Positions 43,363 through 51,982 are shown, counted from the stretch's first letter. The stretch: 64,000 nucleotides of DNA from AP-15 sp963735445 (GCA_963735445.1 CAVTLC010000003.1:186001-250000); one strand, 5' to 3'. Numbers and translations: made by a program. Notes: generated by a model from the letters alone, not told the origin.

Positions 43363-43557
43363 ATGGCAGCACATAAATTTGCGGTCGGGCAGACGGTCCG
43401 CTTCTCTCCCGATCGGCAGCAGCTCCATTCGGGCCAGGGCTGGTTCAAGATCATTCGCCTGCTGCCCGAGGCCGCGAGCATACTGCAATACCGAGTAAAG
43501 AGTGAGCTTGATGGTCATGAGCGCGTCGTCAGAGAAGACCAGCTTGCCCTATCGTGA
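43363..43557 (+). CDS. 64-residue protein of the K-F-x-V-G-Q type, copy 1
   Basis: This is a small protein of unknown function. It begins M-A-A-H-K-F-A-V-G-Q, has a central I-I-R-L-L-P-E, and ends Y-R-V-K-S-E-L-D-G-H-E-R-V-V-R-E-D-Q-L. The residue pattern suggests a compact beta-barrel, possibly SH3-like. A strong GGAGGAGCGG ribosome-binding site precedes the ATG at 43363; the frame is open upstream to 43039 without conserved sequence. A clear paralogue lies at 44587-44781. Confidence 0.7.
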   Translation: MAAHKFAVGQTVRFSPDRQQLHSGQGWFKIIRLLPEAASILQYRVKSELDGHERVVREDQLALS

Positions 43558-43572
43558 AAGGAGCCAAGTTCC

Positions 43573-43803
43573 GTGGCCACAGTTTTGCTAAAGGTTCAGC
43601 GCCCGCCAGGGTCAGGTGAACACCGCTCGCCCGAAATTGTCAGGCCGCTGTTCCGCGGCACCGGTGACACGGATTATCTCTGCGGCAATTGCCAGGCTGT
43701 GATTGCCGCGAGCATGGGCCCGACACAGCGAGTCAATGTCGATGTCGCGACCTGTTCGGCTTGCGGGGCAGAAGTCGAGTTTCCGCTGAATATTAGAGGC
43801 TAG
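43573..43803 (+). CDS. small zinc-ribbon-like protein
   Basis: This is a 76-residue protein of unknown function with two C-x-x-C knuckles, Y-L-C-G-N-C-Q and T-C-S-A-C-G-A, spaced about 30 residues apart. That layout is typical of a zinc ribbon. Start GTG at 43573, 15 bases after the previous stop. Position among csp and ribosomal genes suggests nucleic-acid or translation-related work; this is inference. Confidence 0.65.
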   Translation: MATVLLKVQRPPGSGEHRSPEIVRPLFRGTGDTDYLCGNCQAVIAASMGPTQRVNVDVATCSACGAEVEFPLNIRG

Positions 43804-43859
43804 CGATTGCGGACGTCCGCAACGCGCTCGCTTTGACTCAATCGAGGGCATAGAGAACA

Positions 43860-44084
43860 ATGCTCCGGACACACCCTCACGCCCTGGCAACTTATCGCGT
43901 CGTTTCGTTGGAAGACGGATCATTTGGCGTCGAGGTCACCATTCCCGACACGAATCCGACCACGGTCAGCAAGTTTGCCAGCGAGGCGGACGCCGAGGCC
44001 TGGATCGCCGAACATCAGCGCCAAGTCCACTCGCAAGCGTCATCGGGTGGCCGCTCTCGCACATGGCGCAATCGCACCCGCTAG
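43860..44084 (+). CDS. small hypothetical protein
   Basis: The product is 74 residues, with Y-R-V-V-S-L-E-D-G-S-F-G-V-E-V and F-A-S-E-A-D-A-E-A-W-I-A-E-H, then a basic tail. The pattern (short beta hairpins followed by an amphipathic helix) resembles small DUF proteins that share the A-E-A-W-I motif. No function can be assigned. The ATG at 43860 follows a weak GAG site. Confidence 0.6.
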   Translation: MLRTHPHALATYRVVSLEDGSFGVEVTIPDTNPTTVSKFASEADAEAWIAEHQRQVHSQASSGGRSRTWRNRTR

Positions 44085-44291
44085 AGAGGCAGCTGCGCCG
44101 GCAAGCGTCCGACATCGCCAAATAATCAATTGAACATATTCGCTACAAACCCCATCTCACAAAGATCGTGTTTCGACCAGGGCACGGCTCTCGGCGGCGC
44201 GCTCGCGGGCAAACCGAAAAGTGCTTCCCCAAATTGAAATGTGGTCTGTGCGGCGAAGGCGCCGCGCAGGATTTATTCTTGAGGAAGCGCG

Positions 44292-44498
44292 ATGACTATC
44301 GGCACCGTAAAGTGGTTTAATTCGCAAAAGGGCTATGGCTTTATTCAGCCTGAGGACGGCTCCAAGGACGTCTTCGTCCATATTTCGGCCGTCGAACGTT
44401 CAGGGCTCGGCCATCTGGTCGAGGGCCAGCGGATCAGCTATCAGCTCGAACGCGGGCAGCAGGGCAAGATTTCGGCGGTCGATCTGCAAGGCGCGTAA
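44292..44498 (+). CDS. cold-shock protein, copy 2
   Basis: This is a 68-residue cold-shock domain protein, nearly identical to copy 1 through M-x-I-G-T-V-K-W-F-N-S-Q and both RNP motifs. It varies mainly after S-G-L-G-H-L-V-E. GAGGAAGC precedes the ATG. Probably arose from copy 1 by local duplication together with the 64-residue gene that follows. Confidence 0.95.
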   Translation: MTIGTVKWFNSQKGYGFIQPEDGSKDVFVHISAVERSGLGHLVEGQRISYQLERGQQGKISAVDLQGA

Positions 44499-44539
44499 TT
44501 CAAACAGTCCAAAGCCAAACCGAACATAACCTAAAAGGG

Positions 44540-44567
44540 ACGGGCGCAGCCAAGCCGGCTCGCCCGT
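44540..44567 (+). terminator. hairpin after csp copy 2
   Basis: An inverted repeat pairs ACGGGCG (44540-44546) with CGCCCGT (44561-44567). The pairing extends inward through AGCC/GGCT around a small loop, and TCTACTT follows. It may terminate csp or sit in the leader of the next small gene. Confidence 0.4.
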
Positions 44568-44586
44568 TCTACTTATGGAGGCCGAA

Positions 44587-44781
44587 ATGTCAGAGCATAA
44601 ATTCCGCGTCGGCCAGGCTGTCGAATTCTTTCCCGATCCCGGCGTCGACCGCGCGAGCCGCGGCCGCTACACGATCTTGCGGCTGCTCCCACTCGAGGGC
44701 AGCACGCCGCAGTATCGGGTCAAAAACACCGCCGACGGGCATGAGCGCATGGCGCGGGAGACGCAACTGGGTTCGCGCTAA
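44587..44781 (+). CDS. 64-residue protein of the K-F-x-V-G-Q type, copy 2
   Basis: This is a paralogue of the protein at 43363-43557. It shares H-K-F-x-V-G-Q, I-x-R-L-L-P, Q-Y-R-V-K and D-G-H-E-R-x-x-R-E-x-Q-L. The ATG at 44587 has GGAGG eight bases upstream. Each copy sits downstream of a csp gene, so the pair csp + 64-residue protein is the duplicated unit. Confidence 0.7.
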   Translation: MSEHKFRVGQAVEFFPDPGVDRASRGRYTILRLLPLEGSTPQYRVKNTADGHERMARETQLGSR

Positions 44782-45014
44782 TCCAGGCCCGGCCAATGCA
44801 GTACCGCCGGCCGGCGGCGCAGACCGTGAGAGATGATCTTGAGGGCAATGCGGCCAACAAGAGATAGCTTGAACCATCGAGCGATCTTGCCTGTTTCAAC
44901 TCAATTTCATTGGTAATCCTCTAGTACCCACGCCGAGAACAGCCGGATCCGGGGGCGAACACAATCGTTTGGCCTCTGGATCTCGGCTGCACTCGTAGCG
45001 ACGAACGCTGCAGC

Positions 45015-46469
45015 TCAGCGAACCGCCAATTCCCAATCCAGATCCTCGATCGCCTCGCGCTGATCGCCAGGCCGTGCCGCGCGACCGAGCTCGACCAAAT
45101 GCGGCGCCAAGAGCTGCGTGGTTGCCCAATACCCGGCTCCGGTCGCAATCAGAGTCACGAGGACTTTGATCCATTCCGCCGGTATCACGAACATATAGGC
45201 GAGAAATCCGAGCGCCGTCCAAGCGACGGCAATCGGATTGACACCCTTCCAGTACCAATAGGGTCCGTTGGGCTCAAACAGCGCCACGAGGTCGATTTTC
45301 ATGCGCTTGACGAAAATATAATCGGCAATCAGCACCCCGGCGATTGGCGAGAAGACATTGCCCAACATGCCGACATAAGTCGTGTAACCAGTCACGACGC
45401 TCGGCGTTGCCGACAGTGCGATGCCCAGTGCGCTGATGATTACGGTCGTCCAGAAGCGTCCCAGTCGCTCGAAAATATTCGATAACGACAACCCGCCCGT
45501 GTAGAGGTTGAGGACATTGATCGTCCAATTGTCGAGCGCAATCACGATTAGAAACAGCAGCAACGTGAAATGGCCGACATTGAGCCCCGAGGCGACGGCG
45601 AACACATTGGCCGTTTTACCGAGGGTCGCGGAGGCTCCGTAGGCGCCCAGCAGCGCGGCAAAGCAGCCGCCGCCGACTTTGCCGAGCAACGTCCCCAACC
45701 ACATATCGGCGCGCGAGCGGGTGTAGCGGCAAAAATCGGCTGAATCGGTGACCATCGTCAGCGAACCGGCGGCGACCACATTCATCCAGGTTACGAACAA
45801 GAGCCATCCCGCCGCGGGCTTGCCGGCGTAGTGCAGGACCGCTGACGGTGCGAAATGCGGGTCATCATGCGTCCCCAGCAAAACGAGGATCATGCTGAGG
45901 ATCACGATCTTGAACGGCAACGCCATCCGTGAGAGATGCTTTAAGGAATCGTATCCGATGATCGCGACCACCGCCTGCAGAACCGCGAAGACGACGCTGA
46001 CCATGATCAGCGAATGCGGTGTCCCGGTCCAGCGGTCGAGAATGGCAACGACGGCGAGCGAGCCCGCAACGGTTTGATAGGCAAACCAATAGGTCGAGGC
46101 GATCGTTCGCAGGAATGACGGGACCCATTTGGCGCCGCGCACGCCATAGGCCATGCGGGTCGAGACCTGGCCCGGGAGGCCGAAATCGACGCCGACTGTC
46201 GCCATGATCGTGTAGGCGATGGTCGCCAGCAGCACGCCCGAGGTGATGGCGCCGACAGCGCCGAGAAACGACAATCCCGAAACCACCGCCAGACCGCCGA
46301 CCAGCATCGAACCGGGATTGAGGGCAAATCCGAAGATGATCGAAAAGATATCGAACCAGCGGACCGTCTTGAGTTCGTCCGGGACTGGTTCGATGCCGAA
46401 CTGCTCGACACCTTTGGGCTGGTGATAGCGTCGTCGCAACTTTTCCTGAAGTTCGATGACCGAGTGCAT
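45015..46469 (-). CDS. NCS1-family nucleobase/cytosine-type permease
   Basis: This is an inner-membrane transporter of 484 residues with about 12 helices. NCS1 features include the N-terminal G-I-E-P-V-P-D-E-L-K-T, the N-P-G-S-M helix 1 region, the D-F-C-R-Y-T-R-S segment, and the A-G-V-L-I-A-D-Y-I-F-V-K-R motif late in the protein. Substrates of the family include cytosine, purines, hydantoins and thiamine precursors; which applies is not evident. The ATG at 46469 has an AGGAG site. Confidence 0.9.
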   Translation of the reverse strand: MHSVIELQEKLRRRYHQPKGVEQFGIEPVPDELKTVRWFDIFSIIFGFALNPGSMLVGGLAVVSGLSFLGAVGAITSGVLLATIAYTIMATVGVDFGLPGQVSTRMAYGVRGAKWVPSFLRTIASTYWFAYQTVAGSLAVVAILDRWTGTPHSLIMVSVVFAVLQAVVAIIGYDSLKHLSRMALPFKIVILSMILVLLGTHDDPHFAPSAVLHYAGKPAAGWLLFVTWMNVVAAGSLTMVTDSADFCRYTRSRADMWLGTLLGKVGGGCFAALLGAYGASATLGKTANVFAVASGLNVGHFTLLLFLIVIALDNWTINVLNLYTGGLSLSNIFERLGRFWTTVIISALGIALSATPSVVTGYTTYVGMLGNVFSPIAGVLIADYIFVKRMKIDLVALFEPNGPYWYWKGVNPIAVAWTALGFLAYMFVIPAEWIKVLVTLIATGAGYWATTQLLAPHLVELGRAARPGDQREAIEDLDWELAVR

Positions 46470-46943
46470 TCCGCTCTCCTGCCGCTTTTGTTGTTGCGCG
46501 CAAGCAACAACTCCAACAGCCCAATGAGCAAGAAGAATGCCACTAGTAAAATGTCGCAAAAATAGGCAGATAAAACAGCGATTATTTTTCCGCCATAACC
46601 AGTCCGTCTTGCATTCTTTTTAGCCAGGTGATCATTATGAGAAATAGCCGCTTACATAAACGATTTTGGCGAAGATTTCTCTGCATGTCTTGAGATATCG
46701 GCCAGTTTCGGGTCATCAGCCGGCGGATCAGCCTATTGGGGGGCCTAGAAATCAAAGGTAATCGAAGGCATCGAGGCTTGTTGGCTTAAAACTCGCGCGT
46801 GCGGTTACCGTCACAGAGCAGACATGTTTTGCGTCAAATTATTACAAGCTAGCGCCCTCAAAGCGTCAGCAGATAAACGGATTATTAACCACTATCCGAC
46901 ATTGTTCCTGGCTAAATAACTGATTTAACAGGAGGGCACCGTC
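46470..46943. other. AT-richer intergenic region between divergent genes
   Basis: These 474 bases are visibly richer in A and T than the flanking genes and separate the NCS1 permease (minus) from the small gene at 46944 (plus). Promoters for both should lie here. Apart from the perfect palindrome at 46490-46511, I see no gene or clear motif. Confidence 0.5.
46490..46511. promoter_or_regulatory. inverted repeat just upstream of the NCS1 permease
   Basis: GTTGTTGC (46490-46497) and GCAACAAC (46504-46511) form a perfect eight-base palindrome with a six-base spacer. It lies 21 bases upstream of the permease start. The geometry fits a repressor operator or an mRNA-leader hairpin; which one is not decidable by eye. 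Confidence 0.45.
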
Positions 46944-47231
46944 ATGGACGCGATAAAAATCCGCCGCGCCCCTAATGGTAAGTTTTATGCCGTTTGGCAT
47001 GGCCGTCCAATCTGCCATAACGACGGGAATCTACGGTATTTTGACAGCGAGCGGAGTGTGCAGGACCTCCTACAAGGCTGCGATCTGGTCTTAACCGCAC
47101 CCCTTAGTGTCGTGCCGGCGATTCCCGCATCGCCAAACCGCGGCGGACAAGCAAGAGAGCCGCTATGCGCGCGCCGCGTTCCGACAGCAAAGGTACGCGG
47201 AGGGCTGAGGCGGTTGTCGCTGGTGCGGTAA
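46944..47231 (+). CDS. small hypothetical protein
   Basis: The product is 95 residues. The first 50 (K-I-R-R-A-P-N-G-K-F-Y-A-V-W-H-G-R-P) look like a compact folded unit; the rest is basic and low in complexity. A strong AGGAGG ribosome-binding site sits eight to nine bases before the ATG. No family recognised. It may be shorter in reality if the C-terminal half is a shifted frame. Confidence 0.5.
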   Translation: MDAIKIRRAPNGKFYAVWHGRPICHNDGNLRYFDSERSVQDLLQGCDLVLTAPLSVVPAIPASPNRGGQAREPLCARRVPTAKVRGGLRRLSLVR

Positions 47232-47389
47232 GGTCGCCGGTGCCGATAGCTCCCCGACCATTGCGTGCAAAGTACAGGACAGCGGCCGCGTTCTGCGGGT
47301 GCAAACAATGACCCCGGGGTTGAGGAGGATTGTTTTGGGTGGGGGGCTTAGATAACGTTACGGTCAAGGCATCAAGGGGAGGGCCAGAC

Positions 47390-48338
47390 ATGGCGACAAT
47401 TGTGGGCCAGGGCGACTATAAATACGAGATCAACGAAAACTGGGCGAAATTGCCGGATGGCTGGTCGTTCAAAGAGGTTGCTGCGGTCGGCGTCGACAAA
47501 AACGACAATGTTTATTGTTTCAATCGCGGCGAGCATCCGGTCATGGTCTTCGATCGCGAGGGAAATTTCCTGCGTTCATGGGGCGAGGGGCAATACCCGC
47601 GCGCCCATGGCGTCCATATGGGCCCGGATGATTCGATTTATCTGACCGACGATGGCGGGCCATTTCGTCCGCAAATGCTCGCTCGACGGCAAGGTGCTGC
47701 TGGAGCTGGGCATACCAGGCAAGCCGGCGCCCTACCTGAGCGGCGAGCCGTTTAACCGCTGCACCCACACCGCCCTCTCACCAAAGGGTGAAATTTACGT
47801 CTCGGACGGCTACGGCAACGCCAAGGTCCACAAATATTCGCCCGACGGCAAATTGCTAATGTCGTGGGGCGAGCCCGGCAGCGATCCTGGTCAATTCAAC
47901 CTCGTCCATAACATCTGCGCCGATGCCGATGGCTGGGTCTATGTCGCCGATCGCGAAAACCACCGGGTGCAAGTATTCGACGGCAACGGCAAGTACGAAA
48001 CCCAGTGGAACAACCTGCACCGTCCGTGCGGCCTTTACATGCCGTACGCGCATCACCCGGTCTGCTATATCGGCGAGCTGTCGGTCAACCGCCTCAACGC
48101 CAATCTCGGGCCGCGCGTCAGCATCGTCGATAATCAGGGCAAGCTGTTGTCGCGTATCGGCGATCCGTTTGCCGGGACGGCGGCGACCTCGTTTATCGGG
48201 CCGCACGGCCTCACCGTCGATTCCCGCGGCGATCTTTATGTCGGCGAGGTCTGCTGGACCTTATGGCCGGGGCTGTTCCCGGGCCAGCCGCATCCGGACA
48301 ATCTGCGCGCCATCCAGAAATACGAGCGGGTGCACTGA
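47390..48338 (+). CDS. NHL-repeat beta-propeller protein, copy 1 (frameshift near 47662)
   Basis: This is a probable six-bladed NHL propeller of about 315 residues, related to the peptidyl-alpha-hydroxyglycine alpha-amidating lyase-like family. Repeats read V-G-V-D-K-N-D-N-V-Y, H-G-V-H-M-G-P-D-D-S-I-Y, E-I-Y-V-S-D-G-Y-G-N and D-A-D-G-W-V-Y-V-A-D-R-E-N-H-R-V-Q-V. The frame breaks at D-D-G-G (about 47660). Copy 2 has GGCGGGCATTT there, whereas this copy has GGCGGGCCATTT, one extra C, so the correction is direct. No signal peptide is seen. Function unknown. Confidence 0.85.
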
Positions 48339-48471
48339 TTCTACTATAGTATTCCGTAACCGGGCTTGACCCGGCTATCCACGCCTTTGGCGCGCTCGAA
48401 GCAGGAGACGTGGATGCGTCGGTGAACCCCGCGCACCGGGTACAAATTGTTCGGGCCTCGAGGGAGAAACA

Positions 48472-49431
48472 ATGGCAACTATTGTTGGCCAGGGCGACTA
48501 TAAGTATCGCATTGTCGAGGATTGGGCGAGACTGCCTGACGGCTGGTCATTCAAGGAAGTCGGCTCGGTCGGAGTCGACAAAAATGACAACGTCTACGTC
48601 TTCAATCGTGGCGACCACCCGATGATGGTCTTTGACCGCGAGGGCAATTTCCTGCGCTCTTGGGGCGAGGGTCAGTATCCGCGCGCTCACGGCGTCCATA
48701 TGGGGCCGGACGATTCGATTTATCTGACCGATGATGGCGGGCATTTCGTGCGCAAATGCTCGCTCGACGGCAAGGTGCTGCTTGAACTCGGCGTTCCCGG
48801 TGAGCCTAAGCCGTATATGAGCGGCGAGCCGTTCCATCGCTGCACCCATACCGCGCTGTCGCCGAAAGGCGAGATTTACGTCTCCGACGGCTACGGCAAT
48901 GCCAAGGTCCACAAATATTCGCCCGACGGCAAATTGCTGATGTCATGGGGCGAGCCCGGCACCGGTGAGGGCGAATTCAACATCGTCCACAATATCTGCA
49001 CCGATGCCGATGGCTGGGTCTATGTCGCCGACCGCGAGAACCATCGGGTGCAAGTGTTCGACGGCAACGGCAGATACGAGACCCAGTGGAACAATCTGCA
49101 CCGCCCGTGCGGGCTCTACATGGACTACACCCGTCACCCGGTCGCTTATATCGGCGAACTCGGCCCGGTGATGCCGGTCAACCGCAACAGCCCCAATCTC
49201 GGGCCGCGCGTCAGCATCGTCGACAATCGCGGCAAGCTATTGTCGCGCATCGGCGAGCCGCATGCCGGAACAACGCCGACCGCGTTTTTGGGGCCGCATG
49301 GGCTTTCGGTCGATTCGCGCGGCGACCTCTATGTCGGCGAAGTCTCATGGACGCAATGGCCGCAATTCTATCCGGACAAACCGCGCCCCGACTACATCCG
49401 TTCGTTGCAGAAATACGAGCGGGTGCGCTGA
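48472..49431 (+). CDS. NHL-repeat beta-propeller protein, copy 2
   Basis: This is the intact second copy, 319 residues, starting M-A-T-I-V-G-Q-G-D-Y-K-Y like copy 1. It has the same blade motifs, with H-F-V-R-K-C-S-L-D-G-K-V where copy 1 is shifted. An extra G-P-V-M-P segment precedes N-R-N-S-P-N-L-G-P. The related family includes enzymes cleaving alpha-hydroxyglycine and many uncharacterised bacterial propellers. A GAGGGAG ribosome-binding site precedes the ATG. Confidence 0.88.
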   Translation: MATIVGQGDYKYRIVEDWARLPDGWSFKEVGSVGVDKNDNVYVFNRGDHPMMVFDREGNFLRSWGEGQYPRAHGVHMGPDDSIYLTDDGGHFVRKCSLDGKVLLELGVPGEPKPYMSGEPFHRCTHTALSPKGEIYVSDGYGNAKVHKYSPDGKLLMSWGEPGTGEGEFNIVHNICTDADGWVYVADRENHRVQVFDGNGRYETQWNNLHRPCGLYMDYTRHPVAYIGELGPVMPVNRNSPNLGPRVSIVDNRGKLLSRIGEPHAGTTPTAFLGPHGLSVDSRGDLYVGEVSWTQWPQFYPDKPRPDYIRSLQKYERVR

Positions 49432-49459
49432 TCTCAGGCGTGCGGCATCGGCAACGGTA

Positions 49460-49690
49460 ATGAGCCGGCTCGACGAGGCGCTCGCCCGCCTCGAACGGGC
49501 CGTGGCCCGGCTCGAAGCCACCTGTGCCGCCGTGGCGGCCCGAGAGGAGGGAACGCTCCGAAAAACCGAGCTTGCCGAACTTGACCGGGCGAACCAGCCG
49601 CTTGGCGCCGTCTTTGGGGAAAGCGGCGTCGCGAGAGATGGCGCGCGCGCTGGCGGCGGGCCGGCGCCGAAGGAGAGGGGGAACGAATGA
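49460..49690 (+). CDS. small coiled-coil protein upstream of zapA (DUF4164-like)
   Basis: The product is 76 residues. The first 35 form a heptad-patterned coiled coil (M-S-R-L-D-E-A-L-A-R-L-E-R-A-V-A-R-L); the rest is Gly/Arg-rich. Short coiled-coil proteins of this sort commonly precede zapA in alphaproteobacteria and overlap it by ATGA, as here. Probably a cell-division accessory; not proven. Confidence 0.65.
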   Translation: MSRLDEALARLERAVARLEATCAAVAAREEGTLRKTELAELDRANQPLGAVFGESGVARDGARAGGGPAPKERGNE

Positions 49691-50025
49691 GCCAGGTTTC
49701 GGTGACCATCAACGGGCACCCATACAAGATCGCCTGCGATGACGGCCAGGAGCCGCGCATCCGCCGCCTCGCGCAATATGTCGATGCCCGTGTCGGCGAT
49801 TTTGTCAAACGCGTCGGGCAAGTCGGTGAAGCCCGGCTGCTGCTGCTCGCGGCCCTCGTCATTGCCGACGAATTGTCCGACGCAAACGAGGCGTTGCAGC
49901 AGGAGAAAAGCCGCAGCCGCGCTGCGGAAATCGAGGCTGACGATGCAGTCGATGGGGCGGCGAGCGGCATTCACGGCCTCGCTCAGCGGATCGAGGCTAT
50001 TGCAGCCCGGCTTGAGAGCCCCTAG
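49687..50025 (+). CDS. zapA: cell division protein ZapA
   Basis: ZapA crosslinks and stabilises FtsZ filaments at the division site. The 112-residue product has the ZapA globular head (V-S-V-T-I-N-G-H-P-Y-K-I-A-C, R-R-L-A-Q-Y-V-D-A-R-V) followed by a helical coiled-coil tail. It overlaps the upstream coiled-coil gene by four bases. Confidence 0.9.
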   Translation: MSQVSVTINGHPYKIACDDGQEPRIRRLAQYVDARVGDFVKRVGQVGEARLLLLAALVIADELSDANEALQQEKSRSRAAEIEADDAVDGAASGIHGLAQRIEAIAARLESP

Positions 50026-50047
50026 CTTTCGGCGGCGAGCGGGGCTG

Positions 50048-50215
50048 CGCGGTGCGTTAGGACGCATTAGCCCCGGGGCCGATACCTACCTCTTGGGAGC
50101 CGTGCCTGTCGGGGTCGTGGCCTCGATATACGGTGCCCACCTGCTACGGCGGGCCACGAGGGAGTTGCAAACCGACGGCCGAGGCGGCTCCGCTCGCAAC
50201 CCTGATCTCGGAGGC
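50048..50215 (+). ncRNA. ssrS: probable 6S RNA
   Basis: 6S RNA binds sigma-70 RNA polymerase by mimicking an open promoter. The 210-base gap after zapA is the usual alphaproteobacterial location. It contains a run that resembles the conserved alphaproteobacterial 6S core: TCTTGGGAGCC, GGGGTCGTGGCCTCGATA, then CGGTGCCCACCTGCTACGG. These can form the long imperfect helix with a central bubble. The ends are estimates. The 5-formyltetrahydrofolate cyclo-ligase gene that often follows 6S RNA is absent. The call rests on memory of the consensus and on context. Confidence 0.6.
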
Positions 50216-50235
50216 CGACGCAAGGTACGGCAAGC

Positions 50236-51051
50236 GTGAACATCCTGTTCTGTGGCGACGTGATGGGGCGGCCGGGGCGCGACGCGATCAAGAAATACAT
50301 CCCCGAATTGCGCCGCGATTTCGCGCTCGATCTCGTCGTCGTCAACGCCGAGAACGCGGCCGGCGGATTTGGCCTGACTGAGCGGATCTGCGGCGAGTTT
50401 TACGATTGCGGCGTCGATGTATTGACCACCGGCAATCATGTCTGGGACCAGCGCGAGCTGATCCCCTATATCGACCGCGACCCCCGCGTCCTGCGACCGG
50501 CGAATTTTCCGCCGGCCACACCCGGCGCCGGCTGGCGGCTGCATCCGCTCGATGATGGCCGCAATGCGCTCGTTATCAATGTAATGGGCCGGCTGTTTAT
50601 GGACGCGCTCGACGATCCGTTCGCCCGGCTCGAAACAATCCTGGCGGATCATCCGCTGGGCATCGGCCCCGCTGCGATTCTCGTCGATATTCACGCCGAG
50701 GCATCGAGCGAAAAGATGGCGATGGGGCACTTTTGCGATGGCCGCGTCTCGGCGGTGTTTGGCAGCCACTCGCATATCCCGACCGCCGACGCGCAAATTT
50801 TTCCCGGCGGCACCGCTTATCAAACCGATGCCGGGATGTGCGGCGATTATGATTCGGTGATCGGGCTGCAAAAGGCGCCGGCGGTGCGCCGGTTTGTTAC
50901 CAAAATGCCGGGCGAGCGGCCCCAGGTCGCAGAGGGTGAGGGGACGCTGTGCGGCATCCTGCTCGAAACCGACGACAAGAGCGGGCTCGCGCGGCGGGTC
51001 GAGCCGGTGCGAATCGGCGGTCGCTTAAGTCCATATCTGCCGCGGCCCTAA
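50236..51051 (+). CDS. YmdB-like metallophosphoesterase (TIGR00282 type)
   Basis: This is a calcineurin-fold phosphodiesterase of 271 residues, related to Bacillus YmdB, which hydrolyses cyclic nucleotides. The metal-binding motifs are F-C-G-D-V-M-G-R-P-G, V-V-N-A-E-N-A-A-G-G, T-T-G-N-H-V-W-D and G-S-H-S-H-I-P-T-A-D. The start is GTG at 50236, immediately after the 6S RNA region. Its place before yebC and ruvC is common in alphaproteobacteria. Confidence 0.9.
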   Translation: MNILFCGDVMGRPGRDAIKKYIPELRRDFALDLVVVNAENAAGGFGLTERICGEFYDCGVDVLTTGNHVWDQRELIPYIDRDPRVLRPANFPPATPGAGWRLHPLDDGRNALVINVMGRLFMDALDDPFARLETILADHPLGIGPAAILVDIHAEASSEKMAMGHFCDGRVSAVFGSHSHIPTADAQIFPGGTAYQTDAGMCGDYDSVIGLQKAPAVRRFVTKMPGERPQVAEGEGTLCGILLETDDKSGLARRVEPVRIGGRLSPYLPRP

Positions 51052-51232
51052 AGGAGGAGCTGCAAGATATCGTAGTCCAGGCCAGGCTGCGCCAAACGGT
51101 TGATACATCTCGCGGGCAACGTCCCGTCACGCCGCAATGCTGCCATATTGGGTTGTTAGCCCCGCCCAGAGCCCTTATGAGCAGTGGCATCGAATAAATA
51201 CCCTGACCGCGCGGAAAGCCGCGCAGAGACTG

Positions 51233-51982
51233 ATGGCTGGCCATTCCCAATTCAAAAACATCATGTACCGGAAAGGTGCGCAGGACAAAAAGCGCGCCAA
51301 GGTCTTTACCAAGATCATCCGGGAATTGACGACAGCCGCCCGCACCGGGCTGCCCGATCCGGCGGCAAACCCGCGCTTGCGTGCCGCGGTGCTGGCCGCG
51401 CGCCAGGCCAATATGCCAAAGGACACCGTCGATCGTGCGATCCGCCGCGGCGCCGGCGGCGAGGCCGACTCGGCTTTCGACGAGGTCCGCTATGAGGGCT
51501 ACGGCCCGGGGGGCACTGCCGTCATCGTCGAGGCGTTGACCGACAACCGCAACCGCACCGCCAGCGAAATTCGCGCCGCCTTTACCAAATCGGGCGGGGC
51601 GCTCGGTGAGACCAACAGCGTCGGATTTCTGTTCGATCGCGTTGGCGAGGTCGTCTATCCGGCCGCCGCGGCGAGCGCCGACGAAATGTTCGAGGCCGCC
51701 CTTGAGGCCGGCGCCGAGAACGTCGACAGCGATGCCGAGCAGCATTCGGTGACCTGCGCCCCCGACGAACTCAATACCGTGCGCGACGCGCTCGAACAGC
51801 GCTTTGGCCCGGCGACATCGGCCCGGCTTGTGTGGCGGCCGAAAACGACGGCGCCGATCGACGAGGAGACCGCCACCACCTTGTTCAAATTGCTCGAGGC
51901 GCTCGAGGACAGCGACGATGTCCAGAACGTCTATGCCAATTTCGAAGTCGCCGAGGACGTATTGGCGCGGCTCGGCGCCTGA
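51233..51982 (+). CDS. yebC: YebC/PmpR-family regulator
   Basis: YebC proteins bind DNA as regulators and, in some bacteria, assist translation of difficult motifs. The 249-residue product starts M-A-G-H-S-Q-F-K-N-I-M-Y-R-K-G-A-Q-D at 51233. It has the family motifs N-M-P-K-D-T-V-D-R-A-I-R-R-G, R-Y-E-G-Y-G-P-G-G and D-V-Q-N-V-Y-A-N-F. The upstream frame to 51137 is not conserved. It lies just before ruvC. Confidence 0.93.
   Translation: MAGHSQFKNIMYRKGAQDKKRAKVFTKIIRELTTAARTGLPDPAANPRLRAAVLAARQANMPKDTVDRAIRRGAGGEADSAFDEVRYEGYGPGGTAVIVEALTDNRNRTASEIRAAFTKSGGALGETNSVGFLFDRVGEVVYPAAAASADEMFEAALEAGAENVDSDAEQHSVTCAPDELNTVRDALEQRFGPATSARLVWRPKTTAPIDEETATTLFKLLEALEDSDDVQNVYANFEVAEDVLARLGA

Larger units (their letters stand above)
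47390..49431 (+). repeat. tandem duplication of an NHL-repeat gene
   Basis: Two consecutive genes, starting at 47390 and 48472, encode nearly the same protein throughout. Long stretches match at DNA level (for example around 47830-47870 and 48910-48950). Divergence concentrates in a few loops, and copy 2 has four extra residues. Confidence 0.85.
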
